Origin: Trichoplax sp. H2
Lineage: Eukaryota > Placozoa > Uniplacotomia > Trichoplacea
Assembly: GCA_003344405.1 (NCBI GenBank)
Contig: NOWV01000004.1
Coordinates: 310,001 to 374,000 of the forward strand
DNA: 64,000 nt
Reading direction: 5' to 3'
Of the stretch, positions 32,001 to 50,189 are shown one piece after another. The number at the start of each line of letters is the position of its first letter. Within the stretch, counting starts at the first letter, position 1. A model generated the notes under the pieces. The model was not told where the DNA came from, ran no database searches, and saw only the letters and a program-made list of their open reading frames with translations. The position numbers were made by a program, and so were the translations under genes.

Positions 32001-35000
32001 CTCAACTTGTTTAGCTTCATATAATTATAAGATTATACAGTATGTGGCAAACTACCATAAGCTACTATGTTATTGCATCACAATCACACATTTTAGTCTA
32101 TACAATTATTCGCAATTAGTGAGTTTTTAAATGCACAAACATTATTGCAAACCTTAGATGGCTTATTAATATTGCAAATAATTTATCAGGAAACGTTGTC
32201 AATAATGAATTTCAGGAGCTCTTAGTTATTGCGATTTTATATTAATGTAAGATTTAAAGTACGAAATAGGTATGATATCAAAAGACTAAGGTATTTATGG
32301 GGTTACTTGTAGAAATTATGTAGAATTACCAAGAATAAGAGAAAAACCTATGAATATTAGCAGATATAAATTTGTAACTATGAATAATAAGAGAAGCGTT
32401 TCAGTTACGTAATCAGCTCACTGTCGCTTCCGTAACCTCATACTAACCGGATTAGTCTAAATCTATATCTATAGCGAAAATCCATCTTCCTTTGATAAAA
32501 TGATTTTAAGTAATGGTGAAAAGATACCAAAATCAATTGTTATAATACTGCACGGTATATTCGAGGCTGCACAGATGGGTCAGAGTAATGTAACGCCAGC
32601 AATATACTGTATATCATATTATGTCAAATATTCTACAGATAAACTTGAAATATATTTGTATGGCAGTCTCAAAATATTGATTTTGTAAAAGGATACGAAG
32701 TCGTATATGATATAATTACGGATAATGCATTAAATGTTTCTTTGAAGCATTATTACCGTAGAAGTCTATAGTATAGCGAGTAGGGTCGAAGAATTTCTTG
32801 ACCGTAAGACAATGTGATAGGAAAGGGTCTTCCAGGATTACATTGACGTATACCTAATGTAATAAATAAGTAACATTAATATTAATTACAAGTTTAATTA
32901 ATAAGGGAGATCGTACACACGACAATGATATATAATTCTGAGGCTGTTTGAGATAAAAAATTAAAAGAAAACGCTAATTATACCGATCATATGTAGCGTT
33001 CTAAATATACCATGTAGCGATGTATTCTACTGTAAGAGTAATATAGTAAAAGGCGGCTGAAATGATACATTATGCCTTACTTTGCCTAGTAATTTTTAAA
33101 TTGCAGTAATGTTGAGATGCATGATTGCAGCTAACAATGTTCACAAATTTGTTAGCTTCAAGAATCGTGCTGACCTCATAATATATTTATAGCCATTCTA
33201 CAAGTTAGTCATGAATTACAACTTTAAAGTGATTATGCCGATGTACCTGCAACTGTTGCTTTCTCTTTGCTACAAAGTCTTTGTCTAGATTTCCAAAAAG
33301 CTTTTTAGGAGGTAAAGGTAAATCCCTGCCAGAGATCTGGTATGAAATCATATATCCATTGGAGTTAGGTATAATTTACGTAGAGAAATAATTGTAGAAC
33401 ATAAATCTATAAGAATATCTCATTGGCAATAGGATACAGAAATACTCATATATCTCAAAACGATATCAAATATAGTATGTTAAATTATATCATACTTCAA
33501 ATTGCTCTAATTAGGTCATTTGATACGGTAAAGTTCATTTATATTCAAAAAATGTAGATTTTCATGCTATGCAACAAAATGATGAACGCAAGGTAATACA
33601 GGCAGATAAAACGTGGTCATTAGGTTGAATGTAAAGCTTGTATTAGGGTTAAGTTAGGGTTACAATAGGACCCGGGTATACAATAAGCTAATTATTTGCT
33701 GTACTGGAAGCTTTCTATCTATCTCATTTAAATCTAGTCTATTAGAAGTCATATTACTAATAGGCCACATTAGATTTAACCATGAATTTTTTGTTTGAGA
33801 TTCCAGTAGTATGGAATTCTTTCGTGTTCTGCCATAGATAAATTGTACCTTTTATGGAATTTACAACCATTGTTATTTCTAAAGTTAGTATTAATTCTTT
33901 GATCAAGTGGCTTTAATAAATATACCGTAAGCGAAATACATTAGGCAGCTTCCGTAAGTTATTGAAAGTAGAAACTGGTAAGACAAGTAGTGATCACTAG
34001 AGTTCCTACATATTAATCCATTTAGGGACTGGTGAGTATACGAAATGCAGAATTGCTATTGTTAAGGGATACGGTTCAATTATGGCTTTTAATCTAAAAC
34101 GTAGCAAGGTTACTTGTTCAATTACTTGAGAATATATTTGCAAAGATAGCCATTATATGGCTAATTATTTTCAGCTACTGTTGTGATAGAGTTTTTCATA
34201 TAGAATAGGTATTTCACTTTTACATTGTTTTCGTTCTTTGAATGTGCATTGGTGGTTGAACATGTGCGAGATATTGTCCTAGTACTCTACTTATCAGTTC
34301 CATAATTTAGCAAATGAACAATCTTTTCAAGGCTATTTCGATTCTTATTTAATAAGTAAGTAACATGGTACGGTGCTTTATCTAATCAAATACTTCATAA
34401 AATATAATCGTATGCTACCAATATCCAGTGTGATCGACTGATCGCGTAAAATATTCTCCGATTAAATTTTCTCAAATGATACATTATTAGTATATGCATG
34501 ATTACACATTAACAATTTGCAAAGGAATGTTATATAGAAATCATTTCTTTAAGAATAACTAACTACTTAAAATCAGTCACTACATTACGGGATTGAAATA
34601 GTACTGTAAATTCAAAGCTATTGATTACTATGGATATTGGTAGGTATGTTAATAAACAATGATACTGCATGCAATTAATGAGGGTTTACTTAGTATTACC
34701 TATCGTGAGATTTAGCAGTTACGAAGATTGCAGAGTAGATATTACGGGTTGATGTATTTACTGTACTGTATCACAAGTTTTCAATGAGTAATTTAATTAG
34801 CTGCAAGGTGTACAGACACAAAATTAGATTTTAGTGAGCAGATATAGGCTTATTGATCTGAGGATATGGGACGATATAATTTCAGTAATATTTATCGTTC
34901 CTGTATTTGATTTTATTTCATTTATCTATTTTCTTAATAAAAAGATTGCTACATTATAAACTAGTAAACTAAGGTTATACGTCGTTTGTAAGCGATTTAG

Positions 35001-36412
35001 CTTATAGAACGTATTTACCTCGAATGTTATGAACATTAAGTATTGAACTTACTTGTAATGCTGCATGAAGTGTTACGAAGTCATTATAGCGACGCTGAAC
35101 CTGAAATATGGATTTTTATGCAAATTATAATTAGTAAATCAATATCATAATAATTTTTGGTACCACAGAGGTGAAACTGTAAAGAATTTTTGAAGTTACA
35201 GTATAAGGTAGCGTATACTTTAAAAATAAAACTACAGTAATTTCATAGCAAGTTTAGTACGCATGATCTAGACAAGCAATTTATATGTTATCAGTAAGAG
35301 CAATGTCATTTTTTAAAATTACTATTTATACGAGGTACAGTAGATACAGTAGAGTAAGAATGATCTTATACTAATTAGTTTCTAGACGGTTGGCGAGGTG
35401 CGAGGAACATTAGCTGCTGCACCATGATGATCGCTTCAGCTTGGAATCGATTTTGCCGCTGAAAGGTCCTTGACTCTACGTAAATTCAGTATTGATTACT
35501 GTACTGCCAGCAACGCGAAGTCAATGTTTCCAGGTCTTTTCAATTTGCAGTAGAGTGCTGGACTCGGCGGATTGCATAATGAACGATTCTCATGTTTCAT
35601 AGTAGCAACAGTTTATTTGAGGCGCCATACTGTAAGTATACGAGTATATTCTAGCTTCTGGATATTAAATGAATGGATGTAGATAACTTGATCGGGGAAA
35701 TACGCACTGAATAGTTTTGCTATTTTACATACTGTATATTGTTAATTGAAGTCAGGAAGTGTAATTGAAATCGATGTACGCATACTGTATTTTTCCATAA
35801 ACAGTAAATTGTAACCAGTCCGAGATGATAGGCATTTATTAACTTGAGGATCATGGGCCATCACACACATACAGTATACATTCTTGATGATTAATGGCGA
35901 TAACTTTTTTACTAAGTGTAAATAATAATAATAATACTGGGGTGTACAGTACCTTCCAGAAATTTTCCGGATTAGATCCACGTTGCACTATTAACACATA
36001 TTCCTATGGAGTATTCATAACAAAATATTTCTTTGGTTATCGATTTAAACAGGTACTAGACGAGTATTAATGATAATAATAATTATAATAATCGAGGGTA
36101 TCATAAACTACAGTACGTAGATTACGTGTCTATCTCATTTATTCCTAATTAACATTTCAGATTGAACATACAACATCGGCTTTAACAGGTACTAGACGAG
36201 TATTCATGATAAATAATAATTATAATAATCGAGGGTATCATAAACTACAGTACGTAGATTAAGTGTACAGTATATCTCATTTTCGAGAGATATTCCTAAT
36301 TAACATTTCAGATTGAACATACAACGTGAGAGTCGATAATATTAGCCTTCTCTATCGAGCAAGTTAAAGGGATTGTGTCGTCACACTCTATCCTCGCGGA
36401 GTTTGCAGCCAT
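29023..36412 (-). CDS. PXK: PX-domain pseudokinase PXK (MONaKA) with C-terminal WH2 motif
   Basis: Endosomal phosphoinositide-binding protein of the PXK family. Exons read downward: 36323-36412, 35953-36003, 35053-35100, 33247-33336 (PX domain: VQRRYNDFVTL, ISGRDLPLPPKKLFGNLDKD), then 31742-31819, 31600-31673, 31452-31526, 31273-31377, 31073-31174, 30937-30973, 30810-30855, 30651-30729 and 30468-30585 (kinase-like domain). Further short exons lie at about 30320-30400, 30170-30230, 30040-30125, 29800-29910 and 29645-29750, followed by 29527-29574 and 29023-29192. The catalytic loop reads YGHLHTGNV and the DFG position reads SDMEN, so the Asp residues needed for catalysis are missing, as in the human protein. 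The end LLSSITSFKKSILNP fits the WH2 motif. One exon between 31820 and 33246 was not located. First coding exon: the ATG at 36412 gives DDTIPLTCSIE, like the family. Confidence 0.93.
30586..30650 (-). other. GC-AG intron in PXK
   Basis: The exon 30651-30729 ends ATACAG and is followed on the minus strand by GCAAGG. The next exon starts at 30585 after TTTTTAG. Joining gives KKIQ then TKENEDSYCFG, which fits the PXK family without a gap. The 65-nt intron therefore uses a GC donor. No in-frame GT donor is nearby. Confidence 0.75.
36046..36323. repeat. tandem duplication inside PXK intron 1
   Basis: Two direct copies of about 130-140 bp (about 36046-36176 and 36181-36323) share AGGTACTAGACGAGTATT, an AATAATTATAATAATCGAGGG block, CTACAGTACGTAGATTA and a right end TTTCAGATTGAACATACAAC. 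The right end of the second copy is the real splice donor of the first PXK exon (GTATGT on the minus strand). The first copy holds an identical decoy donor downstream. Confidence 0.85.
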
Positions 36413-36474
36413 TTTTAAACTAAAGGTCAATAATTAATGAATAGAGGTACCAGGGAGGCAGGGACTTCTACGAG

Positions 36475-36705
36475 AAATACAGTACTGTATGTACATTGTA
36501 CAGTATGTGTTCTCTCGAAAGTCACTAATGAAATCAATCAAGACCATAGTGTTCGACACAGGCTGGTAAAAGGTTGACGTCATGTATTGCATAACTCTGC
36601 TTTACACTGTGCACTACTGCACTGTACAACAGTACTGTAGTTAGTGGATGTTCACGGTTGGATAGTACAGTACTGTATAGCACTGTATTGTACATGGTGC
36701 AATCC
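36475..36705. repeat. GTACW units upstream of PXK
   Basis: Scattered to dense GTACA/GTACT units at about 36479-36506 and 36600-36695, directly upstream of the PXK start codon and before the minisatellite. Confidence 0.7.
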
Positions 36706-36839
36706 AAACATGAAACTGTTATGAATTAATTTATTTATTTATTTGATTGATACTAAGTTTGTCTAATTTGGTCTTGACATTACGTTTTCATATCATTTCA
36801 ATCGTCGTCGATTTTTTATGAGACACCCTGTCCTCTCAG

Positions 36840-37790
36840 GGACTACAGTACAGTACAGTACTTCTTTTTTCAAGTACTGTACATCTTTCAGAGTTGAGTA
36901 TGAACTCGATCTGTCTGTCGCGTCAGACAACTGCGCCTGCCCAGCAGACGACCACAACTGCAGTAGTGTAACTGCACTTCTTTTTTAGGTACTGTGCATC
37001 TTTCAGAGTTGAGTATGAACTCGATCTGTCTGTCGCGTCAGACAACTGCGCATGCCCGGCATACGACCACAAGTAACTGTACTGTACTGTACTTCTTTTT
37101 TCATGTATTGTCTACTGTGCATCTTTCAGAGTTGAGTATGAACTCGATCTATCTGTCGCGTCAGGCAACTGCGCCTGCCCAGCAGACGACCACAACTGCA
37201 GTAGTGTACTGTACAGTGTACAGTACTTCGCTTCTTTTTTCAAGTACTGTACTATACTGTGCATCTTTCAGAGTTGAGTATGAACTCGATCTGTCTGTCG
37301 CGTCAGACAACTGCGCATACCCGGCATACGACCACAAGTAACTGTACTGTACTGTACTGTACTTCTTTTTTCATGTATTGTCTACTGTGCATCTTTCAGA
37401 GTTGAGTATGAACTCGATCTATCTGTCGTGTCAGGCAACTGCGCCTGCCCAGCAGACGACCACAACTGCAGTAGTGTACTGTACAGTACTGCACTTCTTT
37501 TTTCAAGTACTGTACTGTACTGTGCATCTTTCAGAGTTGAGTATGAACTCGATCTGTCTGTCGCGTCAGACAACTGCGCCTGCCCAGCAGACGACCACAA
37601 CTGCAGTAGTGTACTGCACTTCTTTTTTAAGTACTGTACTGTACTGTGCATCTTTCAGAGTTGAGTATGAACTCGATCTGTCTGTCGCGTCAGATAACTG
37701 CGCATGGCCAGCTGGGGACCACAGCAACGGCATGGTAACGGTCAGTCCAATACAGTACAGTACTGTAGTGTACTATACTGTACTGTGGTC
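36840..37790. repeat. seven-copy minisatellite, unit about 105-142 bp
   Basis: The marker CATCTTTCAGAGTTGAG begins at 36892, 36997, 37120, 37262, 37390, 37525 and 37649 (spacings 105, 123, 142, 128, 135, 124). Each unit has a conserved GC-richer core (GAACTCGATCTGTCTGTCGC then CTGCGCCTGCCCAGC or CTGCGCATGCCCGGC variants), a CTTCTTTTTT tract and a variable number of GTACT units, which explains the length changes. Two core subtypes alternate in the left half. Reading frames through it are artefacts of the repeat. Confidence 0.92.
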
Positions 37791-38021
37791 CGTGGTCACA
37801 TTGAGATCAAAAATTTTAACGTTCAACTGGACAATTTGTCAATATTTCCCGCGTCGGACATCATTGAGTGTAAGTGATAAATGAAAGCTTATTATTAATT
37901 AGAATTAGAATTCCTTTTCTTATGGATAAATTTTAGTTGTTTGGCATATTAAAATAGATAATTTATTTTGCTTAGACTCAATCTAATTAAAATCGCATAC
38001 AGCTAAACAAAATATCTTACT

Positions 38022-40200
38022 ATGAAAAGCGACTTGGCCAAAGATCCGAGTGTTTTAACGAAAGACCGCCTAAAGGCCTTGTTGAGTACCAACGGTGTCC
38101 CTTTACCTGAAGGTGATCAACGGAAAGATGTATACGTTAAATTATATATGCAGCACATTCAAAACAAGAACATTGACACCCGTAATACAGAACCGAATGT
38201 AAGGTCGGAATTTTCATCAGATGATGACACACAGTCTGTGTCTAAGTCAGCAAAAAAGGTAAAACCACATGAATTTTGGCCAATATATTATATTATACTA
38301 TATGTCAATGGATCGAGTAGTCATGACTAGACTCTACCGCTTTATTGCAAGTTTTTAGCTCGCTGCTGTTCTTCTGTTGTATAGTGAAAACCTATGTTTT
38401 AGCTCACCACTCACCACCTAGCTGAGTTTAGCCCAGATCTTGTGTATGACTGATTACTGTATCTCATTTCTAAATTTTAAATTCTATATCAGTATGCGTG
38501 CACGATACTAGTTACTTCTCTTGGTAGCCTCCACCGTTAGTTGTCCTGACGACTCTTTTGTCGTCTTTGTAACTTGTCGCGTTTTACTATATTGACTATT
38601 CAAACTCAAAATCCCTATTATCGAATCCCCTTTATTGTTTTTTTTGAATAAGGAAGAAGAGGCAATTTGAGAACAGCAAGCTAATATTTTGCTTGAACAA
38701 AAATTAAAAATTGTTGTTTTGTCTGTTTGTTCTTAATAATTTCTACTTCATTGCTGGATTAAGCAGCTCTTTGCCATCATATTAGTAGACTACTACAGTA
38801 GACTGCAATGCTGCCAATTTCTGTTGTAGCAGACAAACTACGCACTCGCACTCATGTAAATAAGTAAATTAATTAAATGGCTAGGATTATGAATGAAAGA
38901 TTCAAATACTGTTAGAGAGTTACTGTAGTGTAATCATAATCATAATGGATGTCTTGTAGTAGGTCTGGATATTCTAATTTTTGTATGATTGTATTGAGTA
39001 ATTACAATTTAAAATTTACTTATATTAATCAGCGAAAGCCAGCCAAGAAGAGAAAATCCACCGATACAAATAATGTTTTTAATATAGATTCACTATCGGA
39101 CGAAGAGCTGTTGGCAAATTTGAAGAAATACGATTATGCAGCTGGACCAATTATCGACTCGACACGTAACGTGTATAAGCGAAAATTGAAAGCTTTTATT
39201 CAACGCTCTGAGGCAACTGTAAAAGATGGAGAATTTTCCGATCCAGACGGTAAGATTTTTAAGAAGTTATACAGTACTTCCACTTTAATAATAGCTTATG
39301 ATTATATAGTTGCTTTCAGTGCAGTAGTTCTTACATCTTGGCTAGACAACAACTTTGATTTTTACTAAGTTTACTTTGTGAATTAGTACAGTGTTATGCA
39401 GCATAGTAGTTGCAGTTAATGAATTTCATCTCCGGTATATTGTTTAATTAACGATTTGTTAACGGATACTGGTAATAAATCATACCATATTCTTATCGTG
39501 ATAATACCCTTATGGCCATTACAGTACCTCGAATAATGTGTACATTATGTTATTTTTCAACTAACAGTTGGTACTAATGTATAAATGTGTTATTGCCAAT
39601 CAACACTTCGTTATGATCGTTAAATGTGTGAAATGATGCATTACATTGCACTATCAATTAGTCCTACTACAGATTACAGGATGTCCTTGCTATCACTTGC
39701 TGGGTTGCTATTGTACTGTATTTTTGACGACTTCGGAGTGTACAGCAATATGCCTATTATTTATATATGTAGAAAATAGATACGTAGTGTAAAAGTATCA
39801 ACATTACGCAATGAGTAGTTTATTACGCCGTTAGGACCTCGTAATGATATTCACATTATACCGTATCATATACTTAGGAGTAGCTGAAGATAGTACAAGT
39901 AAAAAAGTGGTGAAGGATACACCTACGCCTCGTCGAGGGCGCACCAAAAGTCGTAGATCAGTTTCAAGAAAAGAATTCGTAAAATCTGAGGTCAAAGATT
40001 CAACCGACTCAAGCGATCGAAAAGATGACATCGCCATATTAAACACCTCTCATTCTGTGAAACCATCGCAATCGAACGTAGAATCTCCGCAAAGTCAGGA
40101 TTTACAAGAAACAAATCTGTGGTATTTCATAATCATTTTAGTATTGGCCTTAGCGATATATACTGGTGTTCATATTCTGGAAATCGGTCGAAAGCATTAA
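38022..40200 (+). CDS. LAP2/thymopoietin-like inner nuclear membrane LEM protein
   Basis: Predicted nuclear-envelope protein that binds chromatin. Three exons join in phase: 38022-38258, 39033-39249 and 39884-40200, giving about 256 aa. Residues 1-50 form a LEM-like domain (DPSVLTKDRLKALLSTNGV, GDQRKDVYVKLYMQHI) very close to the start of vertebrate LAP2. Exon 2 gives the true LEM domain (SLSDEELLANLKKYDYAAGP, STRNVYKRKLKAF), the BAF-binding module. Exon 3 is basic and Ser-rich (RRGRTKSRRSVSRK) and ends in one hydrophobic segment (LWYFIIILVLALAIYTGV) with a short luminal tail. This is the plan of a short LAP2 beta-type isoform; vertebrate forms are longer between LEM and the membrane span. 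It is divergent with PXK (1.6 kb gap filled by the minisatellite). Confidence 0.88.
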
Positions 40201-42716
40201 TTCATAAGCAACTATTTCAAAGAAACTTCGATGATACAAAATGAGCCTATAAACTGATTATCACTACAGCACACTACTCTAGACTTTGGCTTAGAATTGG
40301 AGATGATCCTTCTGGTAGTTTTAGATTAGGCAGTATCGTAGTTCTATACCTAATTTATTATAACGCGTATTTTGAATATCCTAGATTATGAGTCTTTCAA
40401 GTTATAATTAGTAAACCTTCTAACGATTTGTGGAACTGTTGTCTAGGTCAAGGTCGATTATTTTTATATTCGAACGTTTGTTAATTTATAACTATAAACG
40501 TACAGTTTTTTAATCCATGTAGGTATTCGAGTAAGTACTTTATAATGCGAATTTACGGCTTTAATTTTTAAGTTCTAGTGTGGCATTTGAATTCGTTTGC
40601 CATAGATTTCTTACACGAGAATAGTTAATTTTTAAACACTGAAGCCTATTCCGTATGTTGTATGACCGAGATCGTTTTATTGCGTTTATTTCACCTTGCT
40701 TTGTTGAGTACTTACGAATATTGAGACAACGGACCATTTTCATTCTTGTATATATGATTCATCGTTGGCATGAACATACCATAACCTTAGAATTTCTTGT
40801 AGGTAATACGGTATTGATTGCTTTAACATCCAAGATTCTTTAGATATCAGCAGCGCTTATGTATCGTTAACGTATATCTTCAGAAGTGATATTGAACAAG
40901 GTTGCAATATTTGTAAGAAAGTGAACCGTAAATTTTATAAATCTTAGATTGATCTTAATAGTAATTTGTTTTAATAGCTGTACACTGCATGACTGGATTA
41001 TATTTGCTAATCCTAAGTTAATTATTGGCAACCCTCATGTTGTTGGTTTGTATGTCGGGTTGGGCAATTTCAATGAAGCACGTGCTTTAATTAAACCATC
41101 ACTTATACTGATTTTCTGCAAGTAGTAGACTTGACTCACGGTACTATAGGCACGCAATGTCCGTTTACTGTATAAAGTATGTTCCCTATTTTATCATTCA
41201 GCCGCTTTCTGCATAGTGCAGCTGGTACTATTATAGCTGTAAAAGCAATACCGATCCGGTAGCTTAACTGGGCTCTTGATGGAGATACTGAGTATAGCAT
41301 GGTGTTTGGTAAAAGGACAATAATTGTAATTATATAAACACTATTCGAATGATTGGCAACTCACTCAGACTCTGTTGATACGTAAAATTTACGTGTAACC
41401 TGTTATTTTAGAAATGAAGCATTGTTTATATGCAGTACATGTAGTATTGATCATAACTTGTACAGTTCAGATTGGAATTCAGCCTTTTTGATAACTTACC
41501 TTTCTATCACTTACAAGCTCTAGTTATGGTAATAGTTGAATAAGATCTATTATACTGCGTACTATACTAGCCACAAACATTTAGTATCTATCTATTACTG
41601 AACACAAAAAATTTCTATATGCACAGCCCCCGTAGCTTGGCATTTTCGCTCAAACCTTGAAGTACAGTACTGTAGTTGAAGTTTTACATTAGCTCCTCTA
41701 GACCTGAAAGCGAACTCTGTTTGCAGTTGATCGAGATAATTGAGATCGGGGTTGGGACGGCATAATCCTCTTCAAATTTTTTCGTTGTTAATTATTTATA
41801 ATTCGCTTTATGAAATATTTAAATAGGAGGGTACGCAGTGATTGATATTGCTTTAGTTTAGTAAATGCCATTCATGGCCATGTATAGATTAGAAGTTTAG
41901 GGGTTAACTAATGAATACTGTAACCAACTGTAAATCCATCATAGATTCTACAATAGTGTCGTTACTGATAAAACATAGCTTATAATGATATGTCCATGGG
42001 TATCCATATCCTAAAACAACCCGTCTTTCGTGTATACTGTAGTACTGTAACTACGACTGCAATCTCCGATAATATTAAACCGTGATAGGTACTGTACAAG
42101 GCGACATAATTTATAGTTTATGCGCAACTGCTGAATTAAGCCAAAGGCGAAGGAAACTGTCTAAGTATCACTGCATTTATACACGTAGTGACATCTTGCA
42201 TAGGTTGCCCGTACAGGTATTGTTATAGAATTATAGAGCCTTTATAGCAAAAAGGAGAGAGTACACAAATTTTTCATAAAATAAGGGTATTTTTACAATT
42301 AAAGACCGCAATATGTGCATATTCTCATAGGAAAAAGATAAACACTCCACTTACAGAGGCTTTATTGACTAGCTTCTAAATGCCAGCAAAGCAGAGAAAT
42401 AACTACTAATCAACTCTGTTGCTGTCCGATAAGTACACTTTTTAGCACATAGTACATTGCGTGTAACATGTTTTTCTACATACTACCAAATCAAGGTACA
42501 GCATTATATTATATAATATATATATATATGTACCATAAAATTGGTTATATATCAATTACGTATATATATGGTTTTATTGCACTGTTATTCGTTGACGGAC
42601 CATCAAGTATCCACATGATAAGCAACTGGAAAGAACGTAAATCCCGTTCTCATAGCTGACCAATAGGGAACAGAAACTTGTGCTATAGCTATTGTGAGAG
42701 TTTTACGAGCTAAGAG
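40201..42716. other. convergent 3'-3' intergenic gap, no gene seen
   Basis: AT-rich sequence between the stops of the LAP2-like gene (+) and QARS (-). Only isolated GTACW units (about 41661-41675 and 42034-42050) were seen, with no exon or RNA gene I can support. Confidence 0.55.
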
Positions 42717-47645
<4,929 letters not shown>

Positions 47646-47774
47646 CTATAAAAGTATTGACAGGTAAGATCGATTTTAAGACTGTGCATTACCGTTGTTT
47701 GTAAGCGGTCAAAATATATATGATGTGAATAAGCAGATACACCTACTCTATCAAAATTTACGGTACCTTTAATT

Positions 47775-48180
47775 AAGATATTGAACTGAATCGCTGAAAT
47801 CATCAATTCAATGACTAATTCAAATCAGGATTGAAATTGGTTTGAGTTTTGCTAAAATGAAAGGAGCTGATTTGAATAGAATCGTGTGCTAAAATTTTCA
47901 GTTTCTTGAATTAAATCACTCAATTCAATGACTAATTCAAATCTGAGTTGTGTTAAAATATATATATGTTTACTTGCACAGTGACAGGCTGTAGTAGGGA
48001 CCACTATTTTTTTGGGGGGGGGGAGAAATTGACATGATTTGAATTGATTAACTGTAAGTTTAAGTGATTCTGAGTTAAAAGAATTGATTTGCTAGGACTC
48101 AAAATTTCACAAAATTGAATTGAATGAATAGAGGTGAAATAAAATTAGTTAGAATCACTTGGAATGGAATACTTAAGCCC
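47775..48180. repeat. degenerate AATTCAA/TTGAATT-rich repeat
   Basis: The word TCAATTCAATGACTAATTCAAATC occurs twice in near-identical context (about 47805-47827 and 47924-47946), among many copies of AATTGAATT and ATTTGAATTGA on both strands. The T7G10 homopolymer lies inside it. It looks like a decayed local duplication and not an ordinary gene. Confidence 0.6.
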
Positions 48181-50189
48181 CAAAGTCGAATTTTGACATT
48201 CCGTATATTGTAAATTCACGGATTATCAAATCATATTAATGCGATTGTAGGTGTGTCACGCTGCTAGTATACTATTATAATTATTAACTTAAAATAGTAA
48301 TGTATTCCATGAAATTTCCACGGGTTTCGCTAGTAATTATAATTATTATAATTAATCAGTAGGGACTACTCAAAAATTATGATTAAAGTTCTAGGTAGTG
48401 CAGCTAATGTCGATATGATACTAAAAATCATATCAATCATGTCGATATAGGAATGTGAATGATTCCTGTATCCTTACTGAAAATGATGAAGTAGCTTTAT
48501 TTATAGCACAGCCGTAAAAGAATTCTACGCAGTGTATATAATTAATACAGTAATAAGTGCGCAATATTTATTTATGGAGAATTAGGTCTAGATAATTTTG
48601 ATGGCTAAACGTTACAGGTCTGCAGTCCAGTACATTACTACTCGTATTTGTGCTGCTGTTTCGTTGGCGATGCATTCCGTTGGAGTGTCTCTTTCGAGTT
48701 CACATTGATCTAACAAAAACTACAGAGTGAATTACTTGCAGCGTATTTACTGCTACCAATACTACGGTAAAGGAAGAATCTGATGTTTATATATTAAGTT
48801 GTATACGCATTAATAAATGCATAACCGCATGTAGGGCATTTTTAAAAGCTGTTTGTACAGTAGCAGCCACATAAGCTCGTAGTAGGACTGTTGATAAAAA
48901 ATAATTAGACTGTGCAAGTATCATAATAATTATAGTGCAAGCGAGGTTGATCACTCTCATTTGACTATAGCTCCCAGTGCACCTAGCTAAGTCATTTGTT
49001 GTATGGTGTACCATTAATTTGAGCATGATGGCGTATCTTCTATACAAAAGTATATTATAATATCACAAGTAGCTCCAACGTTCATCCGTTGGAGACAAAT
49101 ATTCATTATAATTAAATGGTATTTTAAACACTATAGATGGAGAATATTGTATAATAATTGTAGTGCGATACTGAATCAAAAGCTATAGTACTTGATACAC
49201 ATATTACGATGTTAAGACCAAAAATTAACGAATAAGAGGTTACAGGGTTGCAGAAATAGTGAAAAGTATTGCATCATCTACCACATCAATACAGCACTGC
49301 TAAGCACTACGGCATGGTCTGCTAACACTAAGTATTCGATGCCGGTACAGTAACGTGCGCTATAGTAAGTAGTGCAGTACCGAGTCAAGGGTATAGGCGT
49401 TTGTCAATTATAAATGACGTTTGTTAAAATCGGAAGGTCTCCAGGTTAAGAAAATAGTTGACAGGATACCAGGATTACCAGTAATTTGCCACTAGAGTTC
49501 CTTAATTAAAGTAGACAAACAGAACTCACTTCACTAGTAGATAGCATAGTACAGTATACTCGTACTGCTACTGAAAGGTTAACCATGAATGATAATCGAT
49601 GACCTAGGCTGTTGGTATTTCTTCTGGAAGACCGTGACTATCCACTCCCCTTTACAGTACTGTAGTGTACAATCCCACAACTGATACTGACTATACTGAG
49701 CAGATAAATAAAATATCATTTTCGCAAATGCTGTAATCTCTATTTCCTACGTTGATAACATAAACTCTGATATTACCAGCACATTGGTGTAAAGTGTAGG
49801 TCAGTGGAATGGGCATTTGTATCTGTGCAAAATGTTTTGCTTCAAAGAAAAACATACCGTACAAGGTAAGGTATTCAATGTTTTACGCTACCTCGTGTAT
49901 TATAATAGCTAGTCGCGCTGCAATAGCTTTATTTTTTAACGTTTCTTCAGCCTTTAGTTTGCTTAGACCGACGCTTGTAAATAATTCAACGCTTGCTTCC
50001 ATTTTACAAGTGCAGTAGGTCTTTCCGAGTTATAGTTGAGGTTGTGCTGACAACAGCAAATTCATTTAAATAACGTTGTCAGTAAGCCACCAGCAACTAG
50101 TGTCGTTTTATAAGAAGTTGTCGGTACTAGACAGTACATTGACAGTAGAGTTTCTATGGGCAGAGACGTACCATACTGCGTCCCAAACT

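Noticed and set aside
36840-37790. CRISPR-like array
   Set aside because: Repeat units are over 100 bp with similar and not unique spacers, in an intron-rich eukaryotic genome.
36994-37884. Long open frames with repeated LSELSMNS and TTAPAQQTTTT blocks
   Set aside because: They follow the minisatellite period and occur on both strands; they are artefacts of the repeat.
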